64,000 nt of DNA from Rhynchopus sp. YZ270_cl-10 (lineage: Eukaryota; Euglenozoa; Diplonemea; Diplonemida; Diplonemidae). The notes beneath the pieces were generated by a model. That model did no database searches, was not told the origin of the DNA, and saw only the letters and a list, made by a program, of their open reading frames with translations. Position 1 is the first letter of the stretch; each line of letters starts with the position of its first letter. The stretch is from NCBI GenBank assembly GCA_964035575.1, contig OZ037920.1, forward strand, positions 806,001-870,000. The letters run 5' to 3'. A program made the position numbers and the translations under genes. Shown here one piece after another: positions 29,429 through 39,542 of the stretch.

Positions 29429-31327
29429 ATGCGTTTGACAGCATCCTTCTTCCTCTTCCTCTTGCTCCTCTGCACAGAGGTGGATGCCGTGTACTATTGG
29501 TTCAAGGGAGTCAAAGCGTTTCAGAAGTCGAGGGGAAATGAAGTAGGTGACGAGAATTATTCCATGATAGGTTCGATCTCTGTGAGTGGCGGGGTGACTA
29601 AGGATCTGGGGTGTATTCAGTGTGATTCAAATGCAGATTGTGTGAAGGACGGGGTATATGCTTCGTCGGGTACGCAGTCTACGTCGGGTGGCATGTCAAT
29701 GACGATCAGCTTTGATGCATGGGAATCCGACAGCACGAACCGCTGTCAATACAGTTCGGCCAACGACGACGGCCGTGTCCTGAAGACGTGCACACTAGAC
29801 ATGCATTCCTACAGCGCCAACACAGAGGTGACCTACCGTTGTGACGGGGGTAGCGCATGGGTGGACGGCAACGCATGGCTCGAAGTCGTCTTCAAGTGGT
29901 GGCCCGAAGCAACAGACGCACCTACCGAACTGCCAGCAACTGACTCACCGGCAACTCATCCCCCGGCAACAGACCCTCCAGTAACGGATCCTCCCGCAAC
30001 AGCGTCCCCGCCGACCTCTGCCCCAGACACGATGGCACCGCCGACACCGTCTCCTCCGACTCCAGCGCCTGAGACGCCTGCACCGCCAACACCAGCACCG
30101 GACACTCCTGCACCAGACACACTCACACCGCCCACTGAGGCACCTGAGACTCCTGCACCGCCAACACCAGCACCGGACACGCCTGCGCCAGACACATTCG
30201 CACCGCCCACTGAGGCACCTGAGACGAGTGCACCGCCATCACCAGCACCGGACACGCCTTCGCCAGACACACTCACACCGCCCACTGAGGCACCTGAGAC
30301 GAGTGCACCGCCCACACCAGCACCAGTGACACCAATCCCAGACACACCTGCACCCACACAGTGCACCACCCCAGACACGGCACCACTTACGTGCGAGGCG
30401 ACGGCGTCTCACCAGTGTGCATGGCGTGTGGTGCAGTCTGGCCGCCTCCTGGCTGTTGGGTTCTCTGCAGACGGGAGCCGTGTTGCAACAGGGAGCGACG
30501 ACGGGGTGCGTGTGTACGACAGCACGACTGGGGTGCAGGTGGCGAAGCTGGCGTGTGCGGACTTTGCGTCGTACGACGTGACGTTCTCGAGCGACGGTGC
30601 TCGTGTTGCTGTGGGTGGTGCCGGCGGGCGTGTTGTTGTGTGCGACGCTGTGACGGGGGCGCTGGAGGTGACACTGATGGACATGCGTGCGGTGGGGAGT
30701 GTGCCGGTGCGCCGTGTGCGCTTCACGGCCGACGCTCGCTTCCTTGTTGTGAGCGGTGGTGGGAGCGACATGCGCACACGTGTGTTTGACGTGATGTCTG
30801 GTTCGCTGGAGCCGGAGATTGTGATCCACAAGCACGCACGCGAGGTGGCGTTCTCTGCAGACGGGGCGCTGCTGGCCACGTCGTGGGGCACGGAGGTGGA
30901 CGAGGTTGTGACAGTGTGGCGTGTGCGGAACGGTGCCAAGGTGGCGGAGCTGCCGTCGCGCTTTGCACGTGTGACGGCACTGTCGTTCTCTGCGTCTGGC
31001 GACGAGCTGCTGCGTGGGATGGACGACGGGACGGTGCGTGTGAGCAAGTGGGGCGGCGGGGTTGTGGGCGATGGTGCGGTGACGGAGCGCCTTGTGCTTG
31101 AGACGCAGACGAAGACTGTGTTTGACGCTCGGCACTCGCCAAACGGGGCACTGCTTGCTGCTGTCGGGGAAGGTGAGGTGACGGTGTGGCGTGCGGCTGG
31201 GGGTGTGGCACACCAGCTGTATGGGCACACGCGTGCAGGGCTCCCGCGTCTCGCGTTCTCACCTGACAGCACACGCCTTGCTACAGCAAGCCACGACGGC
31301 ACGCTGCTTCTGTGGGACCTGTTGTAG
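29429..31327 (+). CDS. Secreted Pro/Thr-rich WD40 propeller protein, copy 3
   Basis: 632 residues, the shortest linker (about 163-310; TDPPVTDPPATASPPTSAPD, then PAPDTPAPDTLTPPTEAPET units). The N-domain is the most diverged (RGNEVGDENYSMIGSISVSG, CDSNADCVKDGVYASS, plus a WVDGNAWLEV insertion). The seven-bladed propeller is nearly identical to copies 1 and 2. The signal peptide differs at one position (FLFLLL). A LINE inserted 34 bp past the stop codon in antisense orientation. Confidence 0.88.
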   Translation: MRLTASFFLFLLLLCTEVDAVYYWFKGVKAFQKSRGNEVGDENYSMIGSISVSGGVTKDLGCIQCDSNADCVKDGVYASSGTQSTSGGMSMTISFDAWESDSTNRCQYSSANDDGRVLKTCTLDMHSYSANTEVTYRCDGGSAWVDGNAWLEVVFKWWPEATDAPTELPATDSPATHPPATDPPVTDPPATASPPTSAPDTMAPPTPSPPTPAPETPAPPTPAPDTPAPDTLTPPTEAPETPAPPTPAPDTPAPDTFAPPTEAPETSAPPSPAPDTPSPDTLTPPTEAPETSAPPTPAPVTPIPDTPAPTQCTTPDTAPLTCEATASHQCAWRVVQSGRLLAVGFSADGSRVATGSDDGVRVYDSTTGVQVAKLACADFASYDVTFSSDGARVAVGGAGGRVVVCDAVTGALEVTLMDMRAVGSVPVRRVRFTADARFLVVSGGGSDMRTRVFDVMSGSLEPEIVIHKHAREVAFSADGALLATSWGTEVDEVVTVWRVRNGAKVAELPSRFARVTALSFSASGDELLRGMDDGTVRVSKWGGGVVGDGAVTERLVLETQTKTVFDARHSPNGALLAAVGEGEVTVWRAAGGVAHQLYGHTRAGLPRLAFSPDSTRLATASHDGTLLLWDLL

Positions 31328-31361
31328 GGTCTGCGAATTGTGTTTGTGGTGTCGTGTGATG

Positions 31362-31377
31362 TGATGTGGTGTGGTGT
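31362..31377. repeat. LINE target-site duplication, left copy
   Basis: TGATGTGGTGTGGTGT is repeated exactly at 39573-39588. The surrounding DNA is GTG-rich, so the true length could be slightly less. Confidence 0.85.
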
Positions 31378-31432
31378 AATGCCTAGTGAGGGTAATTCTT
31401 GCGCAGAATATGGCCCTTAGGTGTGGGGGGGG

Positions 31433-34400
31433 CTACGTCACCTGCGAAGACCCCGCGGGGTCTTGCCTGTGATGTAGGGGGAGTGTGCCTCGTGCTGACG
31501 TGCTGTTATTGATGTGGCGTGTGTGGCACGTTCCGCAGCACTGGGCCAATGATTTCTTGTCTAGCAAGCATGCCCCACATCTCGTGAGTCTATGTTTCGT
31601 GCAGAAGTCCATCACAATGGCGCGGCCATCGCCTTCTGTGTGGTGTAGGCTGCAGCAGGTTTCTGGAGCGGCTCGCAGCGTCTTGCACGAGTTACATCGC
31701 ACTTTGCCGTGGGTCAGACAAGACAAGGTTTTGGCGCACTTTCTGGCGTCTGGAGGGGCCGTGCGAGGTGGGCGGGCCCGTCCTGCAGCTCTGGCTTCAG
31801 TCGCTCTGCCTCGCCATCCTGCGGAGGCTTCAGTCCAGTCATCAGCGTAATGCTCTTGCGGCCGGAACTGGGCTGCCCAAGCCTGGGTCTCCTCGTACAA
31901 GAGGGAGCGGCGGTTCCCTGCAAAGGCTGCTATGTGCGACTGTAGGTGGCGCAGTACCTCCTCAGTTTTGCTGTTGAGAACTGCTCGTTTGCTCACACCA
32001 CTGGTCACCGAACCTCCGATGGCAGTAAGGCTAGTGACGTTGGTGTAGTGGCCGTACATCCAGGACTGCGGTTTGTACACCTTCGCAAAGGTCTGCATCA
32101 GCTCGCCCAGTGAGAGTGACTTGGCCAACGCGCTTTGCAGGAAGGTGTCGCGTTCCGAGGAGGCAGCGGCAAGTTCTGCTTGCTTCTGGTTCTCCACCTC
32201 ATCCATTGCCTGGTTGCTGAGAGCGTCAGCGTCCTTGTTTCGCTCTCGCGCGATGTGGCGGAACCCCAGGGTGAAACGGGGTTGAACCTCTCTGATCAGT
32301 TCTTTAGCCACGAGGAACAGCGGTTTGAGGAAATCGTTGCAGTCAGCTACCCCCCGGAGCTGGTCCACAATCAGCTTGGAGTCTCCGCTGATGGTGACCG
32401 GGCCTTGCAGCTCAGAGGGGAGTTCGTTGAGGAGGCGGAGGCCACTGATGACTCCTTCGTACTCCGCCACGTTGTTGCTTCTGGCTGAGGGAAGTGGGGT
32501 GGCCACCGATGCGCTCTTGACACCATCCACATATACCACCGCTCCTGCCCCAGCCCTCGCGAAGACAGTTTTGTTCTGTCTTGCTCCGCCGTCAAAGAAC
32601 ATTTCCACCCCGCTGTGGTCCGCGATATGGTCCCTAACCGTGCACGACGAGGTAGAGGCTTTGAACTGCGGATAGCGGCGGCTGCCAACGTCTGGGAGCG
32701 GCATTCCTGTGGTGAGCTCAAAGTCCACTGCCAGCTCGATGAGGCTGATTGAGTGTTCGGACCCGACGTGGGCCCACTGAAGTCCTCGCACCCAGGAGTT
32801 TAGTGCATGCCAAAGGTCTTCGTTGTGTTTCCACTGTTGACGGACGCTCTCGTAGCTGTAGACTGGGAGATGTACCTGTCTGGGCTGGGGTGAGGACCAG
32901 CCCCACGGAAAGCTCTGCAGCCGGTGGTGTCTGGCAGATTCTTCGGGGCGGTCGGCACGGATCTGTCGCTCTTTTACCACCTCCACAAAGAAGCGTTGGA
33001 GACTCCTGACGATGAAGCGTCTGTCGTCCGAGTTTTGCGGTAGCGCATTGTCCCCTTGTCGGAAGGCAGGGGCCACCCCACATATCGACAGGCAATTTGG
33101 CCAATTGGTTCGATCCTGCGATGTGATGCTGTGCCTGGCTCGCACCGACGACCACGCCTGGCAGTCCCACCAAAGATGCTCAACCGTCTCTCGTTCGCCA
33201 GACACGCAATAGGGGCAAGATGTTGTGCTGAGGCCTGAGCGGCCCGTGGTGTTCACCGCACCCGCGATGACTGATCTGAGAATGCCTTTCTGGTAGCCGG
33301 TTAACTCGTTAGCAGAGTCCTCTAACAGGTGCCTGGTTGTGTGGCCATCGACACCATGCTGCAGGCCTTCGAAGTCGGGGCGCCTGTTAGCCATTTTTGA
33401 GAGTATCTCCGTACGGAGGAAGTGGCGGGCTTCTGCCTCCATTCCTGCCACTTGCTTGTCTGTGAGCGTACTCAGCTCCAAGGTAGCAGCGTCACCTGCC
33501 TCGTTTACAAAGCTAATCGACGTTGGAGACTGCCATGTCCAGCCGAGTGCTCGCAGGGTGAGCGAGATGAGATGGAATGGGCCACATGTCAGAGAGTCTC
33601 TATTCTGCCAAGCGGCTGTAGCGAGGGGTCTGCAACTTGCCTTTCTCATTTGTTTGGCCCATGCTCTTAGCCTGTGGAGGTGCAAGACCATGGAAGGGTC
33701 CATGCGATGTCCGTGTTGCAGGACGTGCAGTACAACTTCTGGCGCCCTTCTGTTGGTACCCGTCCACACCGCCGCTGTGAACTTTGTAGTGAGGTTTTTC
33801 TGCTCTTTGGGGGACATGTACGTTGTGGAGGCAGCGTAGTAGCACTTCGACCCCGCACTCATGGACGCCACGTGGTCTCGGTGCTGAACTGGGGTGGGGA
33901 GGGATTTCACCCTTCGGAGGTTCTCAACTGCAGTTTCACGCCTCTTTGCAATGCGGTCTGAGACGGGCAGGTTGTCCACATCCTGTGTTGGCTTCGCATG
34001 CACCATCGCACCCGTGCAGTCGAAGCTGTTTCGCTCTGGAAGGAAGATGGGTGGGGACTGACTTACCAAACACCGTGAGAGGGAGTCGTAGGCTTTGAGT
34101 TCGCATGGGGGGGTGTCGCAAGTCGAGAAGGTGTGCGACTTTGACGTGCTGATTGCCATTTGGGTCTTCTGCGAGAAGATGACAGTACGGTCGGTGATGT
34201 CCTGCTGCAGCTCATGTGTGCTGGCAGTCGCGTAGATGTCATCGACATAAGAAGCGGCCTCGGCCCCCCGACTCTCCACATCCCGCATCCAGACGCTGAC
34301 TACGATGTTGATCAGGATAACGCTAAGCGGGCACCCCTGCATGATGCCATTCGTGGGGACGAATGGTTGCCCTATGGAGCCATTGCACTTGAAATGCCTG

Positions 34401-37400
34401 GTCATTCTAGCGTAAGCCTCTCGTAGCGTGGTTAGCACCACTTCGTTGAATCCCAGCCGCGCCGCAAGCTGAAATGTGATCTCTATCGGCACTGTGTCAA
34501 AGCACTTTTGGAAGTCGATAGCGACTCCGTACATATCGCCCTCAGACAGATGCGCGCATTCCAGCTGGGCTGCTAGGTGCCAGTACAGGTCCTCTGTGCC
34601 GTGTTTGGGCCTGCACCCGTGCAGCCCCTCGGGGGCCAGCTTCTCAAGCCAAGGGAAAGCCGATTTCGCACGCACCGACGCCCAGACCCGGTACAAAACA
34701 GCCGTGATCGTGATAGGGCGTTGTGACAGGGGGTTTGCATCGCTTTCAGGTTTGGGAATGAGAGGTACTAGGGCCTGCATGAGGTCTTCCGGCCACACAC
34801 CGTCGCGTTCGATCGCATTCAAACCTTCCGCCAGTAGTGCGAGCACGCTGTCCGGCAGCTGCTGCAGCTCAAAGGCCCTCCAACCATGCATACCCGGGGA
34901 TGTAGTGCGCTTCAATCTACCAATAGCTGAACGCACGTCGTCCACAGTGATTTGCTCGCACTCCATGGGCTCTCTGTGTGGGAGTATCGTTTCGTACGTG
35001 TCAAGAAATTCATTCCAGCTGGGTTCAGGTGAATCAACGTATCGGCGGAAAATTCCACCCCAAGCTTCGTTGTCCAGGAGAAGGGCATCGATTTTCTTTG
35101 GGTCCGCTGTGAGCGTGCCATCGTGTTGCCTCATGAACGCAGCTGGCGTTGTGAAGCGATCTGCGACGAAGTCGAAAACCATTCCTTGGCCTTTACACCC
35201 TGCGTAGGCGTTCTGCATCACCTGCTTCCATTGCAGGCTGCGCTGGCTCTTAAGGGCTAGGAAGGCCTCCTTATTGGATCCGGTGAGCTTTTCCAGAAGT
35301 CGTTGCAGCGTTTGCAAATCAGGCGATGGTAAGGCAAGGGCTTCAGCAAGTTCTTCCTTCAGTGGGCCGCCCCGGTGGCGAGTGAGTGCTCTCCATGAGT
35401 GCTCCTCTGTACGGGTCATCGCATAAGGTCTGTCCACCTGGAGTCTGGCCTCCATGTGCTGGAGGATGGTGCGCAGGTTCCCCATAACTGCATCCCTGGC
35501 TCTGGTCAGGTCTGTGGTCGCCCCCTTGGCATTGCAGTGCTTGGTAGCGTGTCGCGACGTTTTCACCTGCGACTTCTTGCCTCTCCCGCGGTATTGGCTG
35601 GTTGGAGAGGTGTCACCATCATGAAGGAGGATCAGGTAATCTTCCCCCAAGTTCGCGAATTCGGTCAGGATCTGGGCGCCTGTGAGACCGTTCCGCTCCT
35701 TTTTCTCAATTGCGCCAGCCATAGCCGCCGCAGGGGCCGGGATCTCCCTGGGCACGGTAGCTGGGAATGCTTTAGGCAAGACGCATCTGCTAGTTTGGCC
35801 TGAATATGTCTCAAGGTCAAGGGTGATCGACAGTGGAAGGTGCGAGGGGAAAGGGCATTCTTCAAAAGTGGTGGTGACGTCTGCCTTTGTTACTGCCGGG
35901 GCTGCTGTGATGTTGGCGAGGCAGAGGTCAATTCGGGACGTAGTGAAGCCCGTGGCGGTGGCAGATTTGCAGGTGTGGTTGGGTGTAGCGGTTCTAGCAG
36001 CCGCAATAGATGCAGCAACGTCTACCCACCTCCCCGATCGCTCTGCGGCCGCTAGCACACCACTGCTGTCTGAATTGCAGTTAAGGTCACCTATAATCAG
36101 CACCGGTACCGCCTGGCCTAGAGCGTTGGCCATGTCAAAGACGTCTGTGAGCAGTTCCTCTCTTTGTGCAGCGGCGTTGGCACCGGAGTGTGCGTACACG
36201 TTGATGATATGCAGGGCTGCTCCCCCTCCTACAGCCACTGCCGTGTGGACTACTCTTGTTGATTCGTTGCACCGCTTCTCCACTTCAGAGACAGGGTTCA
36301 GAGCTTGCGCAGTGAGGTGGCCTTTTGTGAGTGTGGCCACTCCTCCTGGTGGAATCTGCTGCCGCACTCCTATACCTGTCTTCACCAGGTCCTTGCCCCA
36401 GTGGGTGGTCCAATTGGAAGCACTGAAGTATTGCTGCATGGTACCCTTAATGTCCGCCCCCGCACGAGTTTCCTGAAGAGTTAGTATATCTCCCGGGAGG
36501 TTTGGCACCTTCATTGAGTGCGTACCCAGAGACGTGATATTCATCGAGGTTATCGTGAGAGTGAGGGGCTTGTTGGAGGAAGGCTTCTTGATGGCATTCC
36601 CCAGTCGCGCTGCTGCGGTGTGTCTGCGCTGTCTGCGGTTGGGCGAGCTGCTGGCGGGCGACGCCGGCCCTCCCGGTAGGGGGAAGGTATCATTAGAGCA
36701 GGATCGCAGAGACCTGTGTAACGCCATAGGTATATTCAGTATGTCGTAGTGCATCGGCCTGTATGTCAATCCCAAGAGCCGTACAGGTTGGAGACTGCTA
36801 CCTTCACGTCGCATGTTACCTCTGCTCCCCTCGCTGGCGTTCAACACCCAAACCTCCGCATTCAGGAGGACCGCCGCCGTCTGCAGGCACCAGTGGTCAC
36901 CATATCTGCGGTCGCAGCTCATGTCCTCCACGTATGCGTCATACGTAATGGGTGCATTTGGGTCGCGCGTGTCGGGGGTGTAGTTGCTTCGGTATTCGGC
37001 GTTGGTGCGCATGCTGTCCGTTACCTGTGCGCGTAAGGAGGCGGCTGTGATGTCACCCCTGCATTGGCTGGCCAGTGCCCCAAACAGGCAGTTACCATCA
37101 CCGGGTATTGAGCGGCGAGTGGTACGCAGCAAGGCCGCCATGTGGTCCAGCCAGGCTGTGTCATCCCCAATATCCTTCGTTGGGTCATGGCCACCCCCTA
37201 CCATTCTGTCCTGCTGCTCCTCTTCTCCGCATTTCACCATGGGGCCGTTTAACCTGTTGACTGTAGTGGGTCCTCTCTTTGACTCTGGGATCATATCTGG
37301 GACCACTGCTACAGAAAGCGGGGCTGGCATGTGCGGGACTGCTAGGGTCGCCGACAGGTGAAAGGGAGAAGAAGAATACGGGGGATTAGCTTTGTGAGGG

Positions 37401-37408
37401 GCGTGCAT
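31433..37408 (-). CDS. LINE ORF2: OTU protease-APE endonuclease-RT-RNase H-zinc knuckles
   Basis: 1991 residues. An OTU-like cysteine protease lies at about 95-225: GDGNCLFGAL with Cys107, and MHYDIL with His220. An APE/EEP endonuclease spans about 286-530 (LQETR, VYAHSG, GDLNCNSD, SRIDLCLAN, SHLPL). The reverse transcriptase covers about 875-1110 (LIPKP, VAIDFQKCFD, GIMQGCPLS, YVDD at 1054-1057). A Cys/His zinc motif follows (CPYC...VEHLWWDC, about 1400), then RNase H at about 1600-1740 (FFDGGAR, NVAEYEG, SGDSKL, ERNKDADALSNQ) with its acidic residues in place. Near the C-terminus two similar Cys/His-rich units occur (CLTHGKVRCNSC; CTKHRLTRCGAC). It should nick the target, prime reverse transcription and remove template RNA; the role of the OTU domain is unknown. 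Confidence 0.93.
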   Translation of the reverse strand: MHAPHKANPPYSSSPFHLSATLAVPHMPAPLSVAVVPDMIPESKRGPTTVNRLNGPMVKCGEEEQQDRMVGGGHDPTKDIGDDTAWLDHMAALLRTTRRSIPGDGNCLFGALASQCRGDITAASLRAQVTDSMRTNAEYRSNYTPDTRDPNAPITYDAYVEDMSCDRRYGDHWCLQTAAVLLNAEVWVLNASEGSRGNMRREGSSLQPVRLLGLTYRPMHYDILNIPMALHRSLRSCSNDTFPLPGGPASPASSSPNRRQRRHTAAARLGNAIKKPSSNKPLTLTITSMNITSLGTHSMKVPNLPGDILTLQETRAGADIKGTMQQYFSASNWTTHWGKDLVKTGIGVRQQIPPGGVATLTKGHLTAQALNPVSEVEKRCNESTRVVHTAVAVGGGAALHIINVYAHSGANAAAQREELLTDVFDMANALGQAVPVLIIGDLNCNSDSSGVLAAAERSGRWVDVAASIAAARTATPNHTCKSATATGFTTSRIDLCLANITAAPAVTKADVTTTFEECPFPSHLPLSITLDLETYSGQTSRCVLPKAFPATVPREIPAPAAAMAGAIEKKERNGLTGAQILTEFANLGEDYLILLHDGDTSPTSQYRGRGKKSQVKTSRHATKHCNAKGATTDLTRARDAVMGNLRTILQHMEARLQVDRPYAMTRTEEHSWRALTRHRGGPLKEELAEALALPSPDLQTLQRLLEKLTGSNKEAFLALKSQRSLQWKQVMQNAYAGCKGQGMVFDFVADRFTTPAAFMRQHDGTLTADPKKIDALLLDNEAWGGIFRRYVDSPEPSWNEFLDTYETILPHREPMECEQITVDDVRSAIGRLKRTTSPGMHGWRAFELQQLPDSVLALLAEGLNAIERDGVWPEDLMQALVPLIPKPESDANPLSQRPITITAVLYRVWASVRAKSAFPWLEKLAPEGLHGCRPKHGTEDLYWHLAAQLECAHLSEGDMYGVAIDFQKCFDTVPIEITFQLAARLGFNEVVLTTLREAYARMTRHFKCNGSIGQPFVPTNGIMQGCPLSVILINIVVSVWMRDVESRGAEAASYVDDIYATASTHELQQDITDRTVIFSQKTQMAISTSKSHTFSTCDTPPCELKAYDSLSRCLVSQSPPIFLPERNSFDCTGAMVHAKPTQDVDNLPVSDRIAKRRETAVENLRRVKSLPTPVQHRDHVASMSAGSKCYYAASTTYMSPKEQKNLTTKFTAAVWTGTNRRAPEVVLHVLQHGHRMDPSMVLHLHRLRAWAKQMRKASCRPLATAAWQNRDSLTCGPFHLISLTLRALGWTWQSPTSISFVNEAGDAATLELSTLTDKQVAGMEAEARHFLRTEILSKMANRRPDFEGLQHGVDGHTTRHLLEDSANELTGYQKGILRSVIAGAVNTTGRSGLSTTSCPYCVSGERETVEHLWWDCQAWSSVRARHSITSQDRTNWPNCLSICGVAPAFRQGDNALPQNSDDRRFIVRSLQRFFVEVVKERQIRADRPEESARHHRLQSFPWGWSSPQPRQVHLPVYSYESVRQQWKHNEDLWHALNSWVRGLQWAHVGSEHSISLIELAVDFELTTGMPLPDVGSRRYPQFKASTSSCTVRDHIADHSGVEMFFDGGARQNKTVFARAGAGAVVYVDGVKSASVATPLPSARSNNVAEYEGVISGLRLLNELPSELQGPVTISGDSKLIVDQLRGVADCNDFLKPLFLVAKELIREVQPRFTLGFRHIARERNKDADALSNQAMDEVENQKQAELAAASSERDTFLQSALAKSLSLGELMQTFAKVYKPQSWMYGHYTNVTSLTAIGGSVTSGVSKRAVLNSKTEEVLRHLQSHIAAFAGNRRSLLYEETQAWAAQFRPQEHYADDWTEASAGWRGRATEARAAGRARPPRTAPPDARKCAKTLSCLTHGKVRCNSCKTLRAAPETCCSLHHTEGDGRAIVMDFCTKHRLTRCGACLLDKKSLAQCCGTCHTRHINNSTSARGTLPLHHRQDPAGSSQVT

Positions 37409-37454
37409 GGGATGTGGAATGGTTCGGGGGTATAAGTGCTTTACAGCTTTAGGG

Positions 37455-39542
37455 TCATTGCCGAGGCTTCTTCCCCCCTCCCCATGCTTCCAGCGTGAGC
37501 TGCCTTGCGGGATAAGGGGTCTCGCGCGACTTGGGCATCATGTTAAGCACCTCATCTACCTTTGTCTGGCGCGAAGCCCCCGCCCCCCTTGGTGCCGGAT
37601 CCTGTTTGTCCTGCTTGTCCTGCTTGGGCATGGATGCCTTCATGTCTGCTGTAATTGCTAGTGCCACAGGTGCCGGAGGAGCCGGTGGAGCCGGTCGGGT
37701 TGGTGGAGTGGTGGCTTTTGTTTCAATGGTTGGAAGAGGTTTGGGAGCCGCTGCTGGGGGTGTCTGCAGTTTTTGGACCACAGCACCCAGCACCTTCTCC
37801 ACCTTCACGTTCTGCAGCGACTGCTGCCTCACAGCCTCCGCTGTGTCCGACACCAGTGCCTTCGCCGCCGCGTCCATTTCGGCGATCTTCTGCGCCGCGG
37901 CCTCGGCGATCACGGCTGTTGACTGCGCCGTCTCCCCGGTCAGACGCTCGATAGTGTCTGTCCTACCCCGCGTGAGTTCCGCCTCCTCCTCGGCCTCTCT
38001 GCGCAGGGTGGCCAGGTCAACGGCAGCGGCAGCGGTCTGCCCGGCAGCGGCAGCGGCAGCAGCAGCGGCAGCGGCAGCGGTCTGCTCTACTTCATGCGTT
38101 CTAGCATGCGCGATCTCCGCCTCCTCCTTGGCCTCTCTCCGCAGGGTGGTCAAGTCAGCGGCAGCGGCAGCGGCAGCAGCAGCGGCAGCGTCAGCGGTCT
38201 GCCCTACTGCGTGCGTTCTTGCTTGCGCGATCTCCGACTCCTCCTTGGCCTGCCTCCTTAGGGTGGCGAGGTCTGCGGCGGTGGTCCGCTTGAGGTCACG
38301 CGCATTCGCGTGTAGGGAGGCCAGGCCCTCTAGCATCGCCGCCTCCGTGGCGTCCGCTGTGTGGACGGCGTGCGCCGCCTGCAGGTTCGCGGCTGCAGCT
38401 TGCACAGACGCTTCTTCAGCCAGGTTGCGTGTGGGGGTGAACGCCTGTCTCATCTCCTTGAGGGCGTCGCTGAGAGTTACTTCTATGCCACTCACACGTT
38501 CGCGAATCTCATGCCGTTCTCTTTGTGCTTTGTGGTGGCTGAGCAGCGCGTCGTCGCTCATCCCTTTGCTCCCTCCTTTGTTGCTGTTTTTGCTGTTGTT
38601 GCTGCTGTTGTTGTTGTTGTTGTTGAGCCCCTTCGCCGCAGTCGCCGCAATCTTGCAGATGCGCTCGCTCATCCGCTCCTCAAAGGCCCTGCGGCCGGCC
38701 TCCTCCCTTTGCACCCACTCACCCATCTGCTTCCACATCTCCTCGGCAGCAGCGGGCGCAGGAGCTGGGGTGGGCGCAGGGGCATCAGCGGGCGTAGGAT
38801 CATTAGCGGACGAAGGCACTGCAGCTGTCGCAGGAGCATTAGCGGACGAAGGCTCTACAACTGGCGCAGGATCATTAGCGGACGAAGGCACTGCAGCTGT
38901 CGCAGGAGCATTAGCGGACGAAGGCTCTACAACTGGCGCAGGATCATTAGCGGACGAAGGCACTGCAACTGGCGCAGGGGCTGTAGCTGTTGTGACGGGT
39001 GCGGTCGGGGACGTCTGCTTCGCGCGGTCCTGGGCGATCACCTTCAGCACCGCGTGTAGGTGCGCGACTGGGACGACGACTTCTTTCGCCGTGTAGCCCC
39101 GTCCGCCTCCCCGCCCACCTGTTCCCTTGATGCCTTGCAAGGCCGCCAGAAGGGCCGCAATGGCGTCCTCGTGCGCGCGGTGCTCCTTCTTCAACCGCTT
39201 TTCCTCCTCCTTCCTTTTCCGCTCGGCACGGATCGTGTCCATGTCCTGGATGGACATGCGGTGCCCGTTGATGACGAGCTCTGTGTTGGGGGGCGGATGC
39301 GGGGCGGTGACCTGCAGGACGTCCGCCTTCCTGCCCGTCACCTCAGCCTTCCACTCCATCTGCTTCAGCATGGCCGTGGCCTGTGCCTGCAGGAAGCTGG
39401 AGGGGAAGGGGTGGATGCGGTATTCGCGCGGTGGTGGGAGTGTGAGCACGAGGGGGCGCACTACCTGCTGCCCGGCTTGTTTGCCGTCGATAATCTCGAC
39501 GTTGCCGGGGGATGCCGCATGGAGGCCAGCCGGGCTTTGCAT
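37455..39542 (-). CDS. LINE ORF1: coiled-coil/Ala-rich protein
   Basis: About 695 residues from the ATG at 39542 (MQSPAGLHAASPG), 30 bp inside the element's 5' end. The frame stays open upstream, but that part lies in flanking host DNA. It contains a charged helix (RAERKRKEEEKRLKKEHRAH), a GGRGGGRG stretch, Pro/Ala repeats (SSANDPAPVVEPSSANAPAT), an Asn run, and three long Ala-rich coiled-coil blocks built on DL(A/T)TLRR(Q/E)AKEE. The C-terminus is Pro-rich, then Lys/Asp-rich. No CCHC knuckle or RRM is evident. ORF1 proteins coat LINE RNA; that role is inferred here from position and coiled coils. Confidence 0.8.
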   Translation of the reverse strand: MQSPAGLHAASPGNVEIIDGKQAGQQVVRPLVLTLPPPREYRIHPFPSSFLQAQATAMLKQMEWKAEVTGRKADVLQVTAPHPPPNTELVINGHRMSIQDMDTIRAERKRKEEEKRLKKEHRAHEDAIAALLAALQGIKGTGGRGGGRGYTAKEVVVPVAHLHAVLKVIAQDRAKQTSPTAPVTTATAPAPVAVPSSANDPAPVVEPSSANAPATAAVPSSANDPAPVVEPSSANAPATAAVPSSANDPTPADAPAPTPAPAPAAAEEMWKQMGEWVQREEAGRRAFEERMSERICKIAATAAKGLNNNNNNSSNNSKNSNKGGSKGMSDDALLSHHKAQRERHEIRERVSGIEVTLSDALKEMRQAFTPTRNLAEEASVQAAAANLQAAHAVHTADATEAAMLEGLASLHANARDLKRTTAADLATLRRQAKEESEIAQARTHAVGQTADAAAAAAAAAAADLTTLRREAKEEAEIAHARTHEVEQTAAAAAAAAAAAAGQTAAAAVDLATLRREAEEEAELTRGRTDTIERLTGETAQSTAVIAEAAAQKIAEMDAAAKALVSDTAEAVRQQSLQNVKVEKVLGAVVQKLQTPPAAAPKPLPTIETKATTPPTRPAPPAPPAPVALAITADMKASMPKQDKQDKQDPAPRGAGASRQTKVDEVLNMMPKSRETPYPARQLTLEAWGGGKKPRQ

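Noticed and set aside
37531-39096. 521-codon + strand frame over LINE ORF1
   Set aside because: Antisense of Ala-rich coding sequence; no protein features.
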